Shown one piece after another: positions 1-5,139 of a stretch of DNA of 7,210 nucleotides. Under the pieces are notes generated by a model that was given only the letters and a program-made list of their open reading frames with translations, had not been told where the DNA came from and ran no database searches. The DNA is from an uncultured Gemella sp. Lineage in GTDB: Bacteria; Bacillota; Bacilli; Staphylococcales; Gemellaceae. How positions within the stretch are numbered: the first letter of the stretch is position 1; each line of letters opens with the position of its first letter. Both the position numbers and the translations under genes were made by a program. The stretch lies in contig CAKMQF010000104.1 in assembly GCA_927911745.1 (NCBI GenBank), positions 1 through 7,210 on the forward strand. The letters run 5' to 3'.

Positions 1-1
1 A

Positions 2-160
2 ATGGTGGCGAACGATTCTCAAGTAAATCTTGGGACTGTTGGTAAATCAAATTCTCTATTAGCTAAAACAGGAACATTAGCTTTACCTACAACTTTTGTA
101 GGATTTGCATTAATTTGTTTAGTATATGTACTAAGAGAAAAAAAACTAAATAGTATCTAA
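2..160 (+). CDS. C-terminal end of a sortase-anchored surface protein (partial)
   Basis: This frame is open from the left edge to a TAA at 158-160, giving the last 52 residues of a protein that begins outside the window. The end has the three-part layout of a cell-wall sorting signal: an LAKTG pentapeptide (residues 20-24 as read here, bases 59-73), a hydrophobic stretch of about 20 residues (25-44, TLALPTTFVGFALICLVYVL), and a short tail with basic residues (REKKLNSI). Sortases cut such signals between Thr and Gly and join the protein to peptidoglycan, so the missing part is probably an exported surface protein such as an adhesin or enzyme. The classic motif is LPXTG; here Ala replaces Pro. 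The ATG at position 2 lies within the truncated gene and is unlikely to be the true start. The protein family cannot be told from this fragment. Confidence 0.8.
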   Translation: MVANDSQVNLGTVGKSNSLLAKTGTLALPTTFVGFALICLVYVLREKKLNSI

Positions 161-295
161 CAAAAATAAATGGGGTTGAACTTAAAAAGGCCCAAAATTT
201 TAACAAAGTATATATGAGAACTCATAGCCTCAGCAGTAGACACAATCCAATCAGTTTTCGTCTTATGACTCACTTCTTGGTGTGTCCTTGCATAC

Positions 296-350
296 GTTAT
301 ACGTAAGAATTTTTAACGTGCCTTTGGCACTAAAATTTCTAACGTACAAC
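296..350. repeat. Long imperfect hairpin 1 of the tandem block
   Basis: The arms pair as GTT.TACGT.AGAA.TTTTA..GTGCC against GGCAC.TAAAA.TTCT.ACGTA.AAC. The apex is GTGCC-ttt-GGCAC (318-330) with a 3-nt loop. Mismatches are single bases at 299/347, 305/341 and 310/336, and two bases (316-317) bulge out. The near-complete pairing over 55 nt is much more than expected by chance. Confidence 0.75.
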
Positions 351-357
351 ACAAGTG

Positions 358-410
358 GTTTATTGATATCTAAATTCGCTTTAGAAAAGCTTTTTAGATA
401 TCTAATAAAC
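358..410. repeat. Long imperfect hairpin 2 of the tandem block
   Basis: GATATCTAAA (365-374) pairs perfectly with TTTAGATATC (393-402). Outside it, GTTTATT (358-364) pairs with AATAAAC (404-410), leaving T403 bulged. Inside, GCTTT (378-382) pairs with AAAGC (386-390) around a 3-nt loop. The design matches its neighbours: a 53-nt span, short apical loop and small bulges. Confidence 0.75.
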
Positions 411-415
411 TGCGC

Positions 416-471
416 GGGGGTGACTCGACAAAAATCGATTTCTACGAAATCACGATTTTTGAGTCACTCCC
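416..471. repeat. Long imperfect hairpin 3 of the tandem block
   Basis: GTGACTC (420-426) pairs with GAGTCAC (461-467), AAAAATCG (430-437) with CGATTTTT (453-460), and ATTTC (438-442) with GAAAT (446-450) around a 3-nt loop (443-445). G416-G418 pair with C469-C471 at the base. Unpaired bases are 427-429 on one arm and 451-452 on the other. The G/C-rich base is followed by T-rich sequence (473-487), so this one could also stop transcription coming from the left. Confidence 0.75.
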
Positions 472-506
472 ATTATTTCTTTATTTTAAAATTATTAAAA
501 AAGTTC

Positions 507-535
507 TTGACATAATTTGATGAAAAATGTATAAT
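507..535 (+). promoter_or_regulatory. Consensus sigma-A promoter of the tRNA-His/tRNA-Cys unit
   Basis: A perfect -35 box TTGACA (507-512) and a perfect -10 box TATAAT (530-535) are separated by 17 bp, the ideal spacing. Transcription should start near 542, about 12 nt before tRNA-His. Perfect boxes are typical of strongly expressed stable RNA genes. Confidence 0.92.
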
Positions 536-553
536 AAATATTGTTCTTGATAT

Positions 554-630
554 GGCGGCTGTGGCGAAGTGGTTAACGCATCGGATTGTGGTTCCGACAT
601 TCGGGGGTTCGATTCCCCTCAGCCGCCCCA
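554..630 (+). tRNA. tRNA-His (anticodon GTG)
   Basis: The sequence folds as a full cloverleaf with the extra 5' G (G-1 at 554) that pairs with C73 (627), the known identity mark of histidine tRNA. The acceptor arm is G555-G561 with C620-C626. The anticodon stem is TCGGA (581-585) with TCCGA (593-597), and the anticodon GTG is at 588-590. The T-loop has the usual GGTTCGATTCC pattern, and the CCA end is encoded (628-630). U33-G34-U35 (587-589) is the recognition triplet of tRNA-guanine transglycosylase, so this tRNA is a potential queuosine carrier; queH lies about 3 kb downstream. It is cotranscribed with tRNA-Cys. Confidence 0.97.
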
Positions 631-649
631 TTAAAATTTAATATCTTTA

Positions 650-723
650 GGCGGCTTAGCCAAGTGGTAAGGCACGGGTCTGCAAAACCTTGATCACCGG
701 TTCAAATCCGGTAGCCGCCTCCA
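650..723 (+). tRNA. tRNA-Cys (anticodon GCA)
   Basis: The acceptor arm pairs GGCGGCT (650-656) with AGCCGCC (713-719). The discriminator base is T720 (U73), typical of cysteine tRNA, and CCA is encoded at 721-723. The anticodon GCA is at 682-684 in the loop CTGCAAA, and the T-arm contains GGTTCAAATCC. It lies 19 nt after tRNA-His and has no promoter of its own, so it is the second gene of the unit. A T-run at 750-756 after a very weak four-pair stem (733-736 with 746-749) may end the transcript, but I do not see a strong terminator. Confidence 0.97.
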
Positions 724-892
724 ATTTTTAATCATCTTTTTATAAGGTGTTTTTTTATGCCTAAATTACGGTTTATATTGAGTTTTTCTTCTCGTATTAT
801 GAAAATATTCGAAAATTTATTAGTAATTACCGAACATTATTTTAATAATATGTAAATTCTTATTGAAAATGTTATTATTTCATTATAAAAGC

Positions 893-920
893 TAGATATA
901 TTGTTTTTTTGTGTTAAAAT
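893..920 (+). promoter_or_regulatory. Possible promoter of the PhnD-type lipoprotein gene
   Basis: An extended -10 element (TGT followed by TAAAAT, 912-920) lies about 40 nt before the start codon. A poor -35 match, TAGATA (893-898), sits 16 bp upstream of the -10 box. An alternative pair is TTGAAA (863-868) with TATAAA (884-889), but its 15-bp spacing is short. The region is so AT-rich that chance matches are likely. Confidence 0.35.
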
Positions 921-947
921 TATATCAAATTTATTTTTAAAATATCG

Positions 948-953
948 AGGAGG
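948..953 (+). promoter_or_regulatory. Ribosome binding site that fixes the lipoprotein gene start
   Basis: AGGAGG lies 7 nt before the ATG at 961. A TTG at 901 would extend the frame by 20 codons, but it has no ribosome binding site and would place extra residues ahead of a well-formed lipoprotein signal peptide, so 961 is the start. Confidence 0.9.
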
Positions 954-960
954 AAATAAT

Positions 961-1848
961 ATGAAGAAAATATTATTGGCGTTATTTAGTTTTATTTTTG
1001 TCTTTTCTATCGTTGGATGTACTGCAAAGACTGAAACGAAAAAAGAAGAAAAAGTTATTAAAATGGGATTTGTTCCTCTGAAAAATAGTGAGAAACTTGT
1101 AGAAGATCTTAAACCAATCTCTGATTACCTTTCTGAAAGATTAGGAGTAAAAGTAGAAGCTTTCACAGCTAGTAACTATATAGGTGTAGTTGAAGGTTTA
1201 GGTAGTGGAAGTGTTGATTTTGGTATCATTCCTCCATTTTCATCACTACTAGCTCAGAAACAAAGTAGTGCAAAACCTATACTAACATCAAAAGGTAAGA
1301 CAGGGAAACCTGGATACACTGCCGAGTTATATGTAAGAAAAGATTCTGGTATTAAATCACTTCAAGATGTTAAAGGTAAAAAAGTAGCATTCGTAGATCC
1401 TTCATCTTCATCAGGATATATTTATCCAGGTGCTATGTTAGTTGAAGCAGGTCTTAACTTAGATAAAGATATTAGTTATCAATTTAGTGGTGGACATGAT
1501 AAGAGTTTACAACTTCTTCTTAATAAAGATGTTGATGTAATTGCTACATTTGATGGAGTGGAAGATAGATATGCTAAAGACTTCCCTCAAGCTAAAACAG
1601 ATATTCAAAAATTAGCAACTAGCGATATGATTCCTGGTGTTATGGTTACAACTTCTAGCAAAATGGATAAAGAATTACAAGAGAAATTAGAAAAAGCTCT
1701 TCGTGATGTTGAAAATGATCCAAAAATGAAAGAATTATTCACAAAAATGTTCAGTATTACTGGATTTACTGATGTGGATCAAGATGCATATAAAAAAGTA
1801 GAAGCAACTGCAAAAGTTATGAATGTTGATTTAGATAAAGTAAAATAA
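961..1848 (+). CDS. PhnD-type substrate-binding lipoprotein of an ABC transporter
   Basis: This 295-residue protein starts with a lipoprotein signal peptide: MKK, a hydrophobic core and the lipobox IVGC, with Cys20 as the lipid-modified first residue of the mature protein. It should be tethered to the outer face of the membrane. The rest resembles the phosphonate/phosphite/phosphate-binding family (PhnD, a periplasmic-binding-protein type 2 fold). Seen features are an opening strand KMGFVPLKNSEKL, a segment GSGSVDFGIIPPFSSLLA, the family signature YVRKDSGIKSLQDVKGKKVAF, a Ser-rich ligand loop DPSSSSGYIYPGA, and SGGHDKSLQLLLNKDVDVIATFDG. The family binds small oxyanions such as phosphonates, phosphite or phosphate; the exact ligand cannot be read here. 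No permease or ATPase gene lies next to it, since a terminator and then ruvA follow, so it must serve a transporter encoded elsewhere or act alone. Other oxyanion or cofactor ligands are possible. Confidence 0.85.
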   Translation: MKKILLALFSFIFVFSIVGCTAKTETKKEEKVIKMGFVPLKNSEKLVEDLKPISDYLSERLGVKVEAFTASNYIGVVEGLGSGSVDFGIIPPFSSLLAQKQSSAKPILTSKGKTGKPGYTAELYVRKDSGIKSLQDVKGKKVAFVDPSSSSGYIYPGAMLVEAGLNLDKDISYQFSGGHDKSLQLLLNKDVDVIATFDGVEDRYAKDFPQAKTDIQKLATSDMIPGVMVTTSSKMDKELQEKLEKALRDVENDPKMKELFTKMFSITGFTDVDQDAYKKVEATAKVMNVDLDKVK

Positions 1849-1855
1849 AAATATG

Positions 1856-1884
1856 AACTTGGTACATGATGTGCCAAGTTTTTT
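1856..1884 (+). terminator. Rho-independent terminator of the lipoprotein gene
   Basis: AACTTGG (1856-1862) pairs with CCAAGTT (1874-1880), and the stem continues with T1863-G1873, A1864-T1872 and C1865-G1871 around a 5-nt loop. A T-run follows. It starts 8 nt after the stop codon, so the gene is probably transcribed alone. Confidence 0.88.
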
Positions 1885-1925
1885 CTATTTGTGATATAAG
1901 TAAATATTTTGATTAAATAAAACAC

Positions 1926-1954
1926 TTGAGATTTTTTACGATTAATTTTATAAT
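1926..1954 (+). promoter_or_regulatory. Promoter of ruvAB
   Basis: A -35 box TTGAGA (1926-1931, five of six consensus bases) and a perfect -10 box TATAAT (1949-1954) have 17 bp between them. It lies downstream of the preceding terminator and about 28 nt before the ruvA start. I see no LexA/DinR-type operator next to it. Confidence 0.82.
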
Positions 1955-1967
1955 TAAATAATCAATC

Positions 1968-1972
1968 AGGAG
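1968..1972 (+). promoter_or_regulatory. Ribosome binding site that decides the ruvA start
   Basis: AGGAG at 1968-1972 is 10 nt before the ATG at 1983. A GTG at 1974 in the same frame is only 1 nt away from this site, too close to be used. RuvA proteins of related bacteria also begin at the equivalent of MYAYIKG. Confidence 0.75.
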
Positions 1973-1982
1973 TGTGAATGTA

Positions 1983-2564
1983 ATGTACGCATATATTAAA
2001 GGAAAAATTTCGGAGATAAATCCGACGAATATCGTTGTAGATAACAATGGAATTGGCTATGAAGTAGTTGTTGCTAATCCATATGAATATCAATTAAATG
2101 AAGAAAAAATAGTTTTTATAAGTCAACAAGTAAGAGAAGATTCTAATATACTTTATGGATTTTCTAATAAAGATCAGAAAAAAGTATTTTTACTATTATT
2201 AAAAGTAAAAGGTGTAGGACCAAAGAGTGCTTTAGCTATATTAGCTGGAGGGACTAGCGAAGAAATTATTGGAGCAATTGAAAATCAAGATGTAAAATAT
2301 TTAACGAAGTTTCCTGGGATTGGGAAAAAATCTGCTCAACAAATTATTCTTGATTTACAAGGGAAGGTTGATTTCAGTATGACTAATATTAGTAGTGCTC
2401 CAACTGCTGTAAATAATTATCTAAGTGATGCAATGTTAGCATTAGAAGCGCTGGGATATAGTAAAAAAGAACTAACAAAAATCGAGAAAAAATTATCGGC
2501 ATTTGACTTCGCTGGTGTTGATGAATATGTAAAACAAGGATTAAAATTATTAATGAATGCATAA
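1983..2564 (+). CDS. ruvA: Holliday junction branch migration protein RuvA
   Basis: RuvA binds the four-way Holliday junction as a tetramer, holds it flat and loads RuvB hexamer rings that drive branch migration in recombinational repair. The product has 193 residues, close to the usual 190-205. Residues 1-62 look like the N-terminal OB-fold domain (MYAYIKGKISEINPTNIVVD). Residues 71-125 contain two helix-hairpin-helix motifs, KVKGVGPKSALAIL (74-87) and KFPGIGKKSAQQII (109-122), which bind the DNA backbone. A linker follows, and the C-terminal domain (about 146-193, NYLSDAMLALEALGYSKKEL) contacts RuvB. It is the first gene of an operon with ruvB, which begins 19 nt after its stop. The ruvC resolvase is absent here, as expected for Bacillota, where RecU usually does that job. 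Confidence 0.96.
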   Translation: MYAYIKGKISEINPTNIVVDNNGIGYEVVVANPYEYQLNEEKIVFISQQVREDSNILYGFSNKDQKKVFLLLLKVKGVGPKSALAILAGGTSEEIIGAIENQDVKYLTKFPGIGKKSAQQIILDLQGKVDFSMTNISSAPTAVNNYLSDAMLALEALGYSKKELTKIEKKLSAFDFAGVDEYVKQGLKLLMNA

Positions 2565-2583
2565 TTGATGAAAGGAGGAAATT

Positions 2584-3585
2584 ATGGAAGATAGAATGGT
2601 ATCTGCAAGCCAAAATTTTGGTGAAGAGCGTGAGGAACAGTCTTTAAGACCGAAGTTTCTTAGCCAATATATAGGTCAAGAACAGATAAAAAGCAATTTA
2701 AAAATATTTATAGAAGCCGCAAAACTTCGTGGTGAAGTTCTGGATCACTGCCTACTATACGGACCTCCTGGATTAGGGAAGACCACACTAGCGACAATTA
2801 TTGCTAATGAGATGGAAGTGGGGATTAAATATACTTCAGGGCCTGCAATAGAAAAATCTGGAGATTTAGCTGCTATATTAACTAGTCTTGAACCAGGTGA
2901 TGTTCTATTTATCGATGAGATTCACAGAATAAGTAGATCTATCGAAGAGATACTGTATTCTGCGATGGAAGATTTTTATCTTGATATTGTAATTGGAAAA
3001 GGTGAAGAATCACGCAGTATTAGAATTGAACTACCACCATTTACATTGGTGGGCGCAACTACAAGAGCTGGAGCTTTGACTGCACCACTTCGAGATAGAT
3101 TCGGTGTGCATTGTCGTCTAGAATTTTATACTATTTCTGAATTGCAAAATATTATAGAAAGAACATCTGATATTTTTGAATGTGATATTGATGAAGAGAG
3201 TTCGTATGAAATTGCGATGAGATCTCGTGGAACACCTCGAATAGCGAATAGGCTTCTTAAACGTGTAAGAGACTTCGCTCAAGTAAAAAATGATGGTGTT
3301 ATAGCTAAGGACTTAGCTGTTGAATCGTTGGATTTACTACAAGTAGATGCTAAAGGTCTTGATAATATTGACTATAAAATACTTGAATGTTTAATTAAAC
3401 GTTATGATGGTCGTGCTGTAGGTCTTGAAACAATCGCTGTGACTATAGGTGAAGAAAGTATTACTATAGAAGATGTATATGAGCCATATCTTGTAAAAGA
3501 AGGATTTATAGAACGTACGCCTAGAGGACGTCGCGCAACACCTAAAGCATATCAACATTTAGGAATAACATATAAAGTTGAATAA
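2584..3585 (+). CDS. ruvB: Holliday junction branch migration ATPase RuvB
   Basis: RuvB is the AAA+ motor that forms hexameric rings on the DNA arms flanking a RuvA-bound Holliday junction and pulls DNA through by ATP hydrolysis. The 333-residue length is normal. Walker A is GPPGLGKTT (60-68) and Walker B is DVLFIDEIH (106-114). Sensor 1 lies in GATTRAG (157-163), the arginine finger in PLRDRFG (168-174), and the sensor 2 region in [12 protein letters not shown] (216-227). A C-terminal winged-helix DNA-binding domain (about 260-333) ends in [22 protein letters not shown] (2573-2578) lies 5 nt before the ATG at 2584, which supports this start over the internal ATG at 2596. It follows ruvA closely and should be cotranscribed with it. 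Confidence 0.97.
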   Translation: MEDRMVSASQNFGEEREEQSLRPKFLSQYIGQEQIKSNLKIFIEAAKLRGEVLDHCLLYGPPGLGKTTLATIIANEMEVGIKYTSGPAIEKSGDLAAILTSLEPGDVLFIDEIHRISRSIEEILYSAMEDFYLDIVIGKGEESRSIRIELPPFTLVGATTRAGALTAPLRDRFGVHCRLEFYTISELQNIIERTSDIFECDIDEESSYEIAMRSRGTPRIANRLLKRVRDFAQVKNDGVIAKDLAVESLDLLQVDAKGLDNIDYKILECLIKRYDGRAVGLETIAVTIGEESITIEDVYEPYLVKEGFIERTPRGRRATPKAYQHLGITYKVE

Positions 3586-3594
3586 CTAATAAAC

Positions 3595-3650
3595 AATGGG
3601 TTTCGATAAGTTTGAAATGTTAAAATTTCATTTTTCGGAACCTATTTTTA
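3595..3650 (+). terminator. Long-stem terminator after ruvB
   Basis: Ten nt after the ruvB stop, an imperfect stem pairs AATGGGTTTCGA (3595-3606) with TCGGAACCTATT (3635-3646), including G-T wobbles. Its upper part pairs TGAAAT (3613-3618) with ATTTCA (3625-3630). The closing strand runs into a T-tract (3645-3650). Outer bases AAACAAT (3591-3597) and ATTGTTT (3653-3659) are also complementary. It fits a terminator of unusual length. Confidence 0.65.
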
Positions 3651-3773
3651 TAATTGTTTAAAGGAGTTATTGATAATATCTTTTAATTAGAAATGATATT
3701 AATTGTAAAATAAATTAAAGTATATTAAACTTGTGTAGTAAAATATTAGAAATTTTAGAAGGATTAAATTTGT

Positions 3774-4538
3774 ATGATTGATAGTAAACAATTTATAAAT
3801 ACTAGACATAAAAATCAAAAAATTAATTATGATAATGTATTAAAAGAACTAATAAAAGAATGGGAGAAGACTAATTTCCGTCCGAAAATTCTTATTCACT
3901 CTTGCTGTGCTCCTTGTAGTACATATGTATTAGAATATTTATCTGAGATTAGTGATATTACAATATTTTTCTCGAACTCTAACATACATCCAAAAGAAGA
4001 ATATATTAAACGTATGTTAGTTCAAAAAGATTTTGTCGAAGAATTCAATAAAAGAAATGACAAAAAGATAAAATTTTTAGCTGATGAGTATGCACCGAGT
4101 AAATTTATTAGTGCTGTAAAAGGACATGAGGAGGATAGAGAAGGTGGAGATAGATGCCATATTTGTTATGAAATGCGTTTAGACTCTTCTGCACAAAAAG
4201 CTGAGGAGCTTGGTTACGATTATTTCGCCTCTGCTTTGACTTTAAGTCCTAAGAAAAATGCTACTGTAATAAACGAAGCAGGATATGTTCTTCAGGAACA
4301 AGTTTCTATATATTACCTACCGTCAGATTTTAAAAAGAATAATGGTTATAAAAGATCTGTAGAAATGTGTAATGACTATAATATTTATAGACAATGTTAC
4401 TGTGGATGTGTATTTGCCGCTAAAGATCAAGGTATTGATTTTAAAGAAGTAAACAAAAACGCTCGAGACTTTAATAGAAATCATGAAGATTATGAGAAAT
4501 TTAAATCTATAATTAAGCTAGGTGGAGAATTAGTTTAA
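3774..4538 (+). CDS. queH: Epoxyqueuosine reductase QueH
   Basis: This 254-residue protein is a QueH (formerly DUF208) enzyme, the non-cobalamin alternative to QueG. It reduces epoxyqueuosine to queuosine in the wobble position of tRNAs for His, Asp, Asn and Tyr, in the cytoplasm. The family marks are clear: HSCCAPCS (42-49), a middle block GGDRCHICYEMRL (124-136), FASALTLSPKKN (151-162), and the C-terminal YRQCYCGC (205-212). The cysteines in these blocks (44, 45, 48, 128, 131, 210, 212) are of the kind that hold the iron-sulfur and metal site in this family. C199 and C208 are additional. An N-terminal extension of about 35 residues precedes the first motif. AAGGA (3759-3763) lies 10 nt before the ATG. 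The gene sits between two terminators, so it is probably transcribed alone; a weak promoter candidate is TTAAAG (3715-3720) with TAAAAT (3739-3744). Confidence 0.93.
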   Translation: MIDSKQFINTRHKNQKINYDNVLKELIKEWEKTNFRPKILIHSCCAPCSTYVLEYLSEISDITIFFSNSNIHPKEEYIKRMLVQKDFVEEFNKRNDKKIKFLADEYAPSKFISAVKGHEEDREGGDRCHICYEMRLDSSAQKAEELGYDYFASALTLSPKKNATVINEAGYVLQEQVSIYYLPSDFKKNNGYKRSVEMCNDYNIYRQCYCGCVFAAKDQGIDFKEVNKNARDFNRNHEDYEKFKSIIKLGGELV

Positions 4539-4610
4539 TTTTCATAAATATGTTTACAGTATAGAAATAAAAACATAATAATTTTAAATTTAATTAATAT
4601 AAATAATATA

Positions 4611-4650
4611 AAAAAGTATCGTTACTTCCCTTGTGACAGATACTTTTTTT
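4611..4650 (+). terminator. Rho-independent terminator of queH
   Basis: AAAAAGTATC (4611-4620) pairs with GATACTTTTT (4639-4648), followed by more T. The stem continues with GTTAC (4621-4625) against GTGAC (4633-4637, one wobble) around a 7-nt loop, with A4638 bulged. The A-run at the foot of the left arm means it could also work for transcription from the other strand. Confidence 0.92.
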
Positions 4651-4681
4651 ATGATTTTTAGATTGAAAAGCTAGTTAACAC

Positions 4682-4716
4682 TGAAAAAAAATGTTTTCAC
4701 GTTATTTTCAATTGAA
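4682..4716. repeat. Inverted repeats built from TGAAAA/TTTTCA half-sites
   Basis: TGAAAA (4682-4687) and TTTTCA (4694-4699) form an 18-bp inverted repeat with a 6-nt spacer. Another TTTTCA (4705-4710) is part of the perfect palindrome TTCAATTGAA (4707-4716). A further TGAAAA lies at 4664-4669. These could be operator half-sites upstream of ptsH, but A/T-rich hexamers recur easily by chance here. Confidence 0.35.
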
Positions 4717-4805
4717 GAGTAGTAAATGCTTACTATATAGATAAGAAACTGTTTTCTTTGTTATAGAATAAGCACTAATCTTAGTATAGGATAAGTATAA
4801 AATAC

Positions 4806-4834
4806 TTGTAAATATTGCTTTCATGTGTTATTAT
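4806..4834 (+). promoter_or_regulatory. Likely promoter of ptsHI
   Basis: TTGTAA (4806-4811) and TATTAT (4829-4834) are 17 bp apart, and the -10 box is preceded by TGT (4826-4828), an extended -10 element. The transcript would start near 4841 and have a short leader of about 34 nt. A weaker candidate upstream is TTGAAG (4712-4717) with TATATA (4734-4739). A small inverted repeat, AAGTAT-aaa-ATACTT (4793-4807), touches the -35 box. Confidence 0.6.
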
Positions 4835-4860
4835 TTGAGTGTAAATATTTTTTTAAATAA

Positions 4861-4866
4861 AAGGAG
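4861..4866 (+). promoter_or_regulatory. Ribosome binding site that decides the ptsH start
   Basis: AAGGAG at 4861-4866 is 8 nt before the ATG at 4875 but only 2 nt before an in-frame ATG at 4869. The 4875 start also places the phosphorylated residues exactly at His15 and Ser46, the standard HPr numbering. Confidence 0.88.
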
Positions 4867-4874
4867 ACATGACT

Positions 4875-5138
4875 ATGTTACAAAAAGAATTTAAAGTTAT
4901 CGATGAAACAGGAATCCACGCTAGACCAGCTACTTTATTAGTACAAGCTGCATCTAAATTCCAATCAAACATTGAATTAGAATTCAACGGACGTAAAGTT
5001 AACTTAAAATCAATTATGGGTGTTATGAGTCTTGGAGTTGGAAAAGACGCTGATATCGTAATTTACGCTGACGGAGCTGACGAAGCAGAAGCATTAGCAG
5101 CATTAGAAGAAACAATGAAGAAAGAAGGATTAGCATAA
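4875..5138 (+). CDS. ptsH: Phosphocarrier protein HPr of the phosphotransferase system
   Basis: HPr is the small cytoplasmic carrier that takes phosphate from enzyme I and passes it to the sugar-specific EIIA proteins. The product has 87 residues, the normal length. The active site is GIHARPA (13-19) with His15, and the regulatory site is [12 protein letters not shown] (43-54) with Ser46. In Bacillota, Ser46 is phosphorylated by HPr kinase/phosphorylase so that HPr can act with CcpA in catabolite repression; its presence implies that this control exists here. ptsI starts 1 nt after the stop, and its ribosome binding site (GAAGGA, 5124-5129) lies inside the end of ptsH. The codons lean to C-ending forms such as AAC and TTC more than in queH or the lipoprotein gene, consistent with high expression. 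Confidence 0.97.
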   Translation: MLQKEFKVIDETGIHARPATLLVQAASKFQSNIELEFNGRKVNLKSIMGVMSLGVGKDADIVIYADGADEAEALAALEETMKKEGLA

Positions 5139-5139
5139 A

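Larger units (their letters stand above)
161..505. other. Non-coding interval with a dense block of inverted repeats
   Basis: I find no credible gene between the surface-protein stop and the tRNA promoter. The stretch instead holds at least five inverted repeats: a perfect short one (TATGAG-aa-CTCATA, 213-226), a looser one (239-286, GACACA..CCAA against TTGG.TGTGTC with a large internal loop), and three long hairpins at 296-350, 358-410 and 416-471. The long ones are separated by only 7 and 5 nt. A 77-codon reading frame crosses them (282-515), but it has no ribosome binding site and its sequence is dictated by the hairpins. The block may act as transcription terminator for the upstream gene, or may be a small non-autonomous repeat element. 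Sequence alone does not decide. Confidence 0.6.
4539..4868. other. Gene-free interval between queH and ptsH
   Basis: The 330 nt carry an AT-rich stretch (4539-4610), the queH terminator (4611-4650), a zone of repeated TGAAAA/TTTTCA half-sites (4664-4717), two small inverted repeats (4721-4734 and 4793-4807), and the ptsH promoter (4806-4834). I see no credible small gene or known riboswitch. Confidence 0.7.

Noticed and set aside
161..505. CRISPR array or attC-like recombination sites in the hairpin block
   Set aside because: The three hairpins have different sequences, there are no identical repeats with unique spacers, and no cas genes or integrase are present in the window.
282..515. A 77-codon plus-strand open frame between the surface-protein gene and the tRNAs
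   Set aside because: It has no ribosome binding site, runs through three long hairpins that determine its sequence, overlaps the tRNA promoter, and shows no recognisable domain.
901..960. TTG start that would lengthen the PhnD-type lipoprotein by 20 residues
   Set aside because: No ribosome binding site lies before it, whereas AGGAGG lies 7 nt before the ATG at 961, which begins a proper lipoprotein signal peptide.
1974..1982. GTG start for ruvA three codons upstream
   Set aside because: The AGGAG site is only 1 nt away, and the RuvA family begins at the MYAYIKG position.
2389..2613. Minus-strand open frame across the ruvA-ruvB junction
   Set aside because: It lies opposite two clearly real genes, has no ribosome binding site or family resemblance, and is a shadow of their codon pattern.
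3660..3690. AAGGAG followed by a short TTG frame ending in TAG, as a possible leader peptide before queH
   Set aside because: It encodes only a handful of residues with no regulatory codon run, and no attenuator hairpin lies between it and queH.
4681..4717. A catabolite-responsive element for CcpA upstream of ptsH
   Set aside because: The TGAAAA/TTTTCA repeats look similar at first, but the required central CG at the right spacing is missing.
4869..4874. ATG at 4869 as the ptsH start
   Set aside because: It is 2 nt from the ribosome binding site, and it would shift the active residues to 17 and 48 instead of the standard His15 and Ser46.
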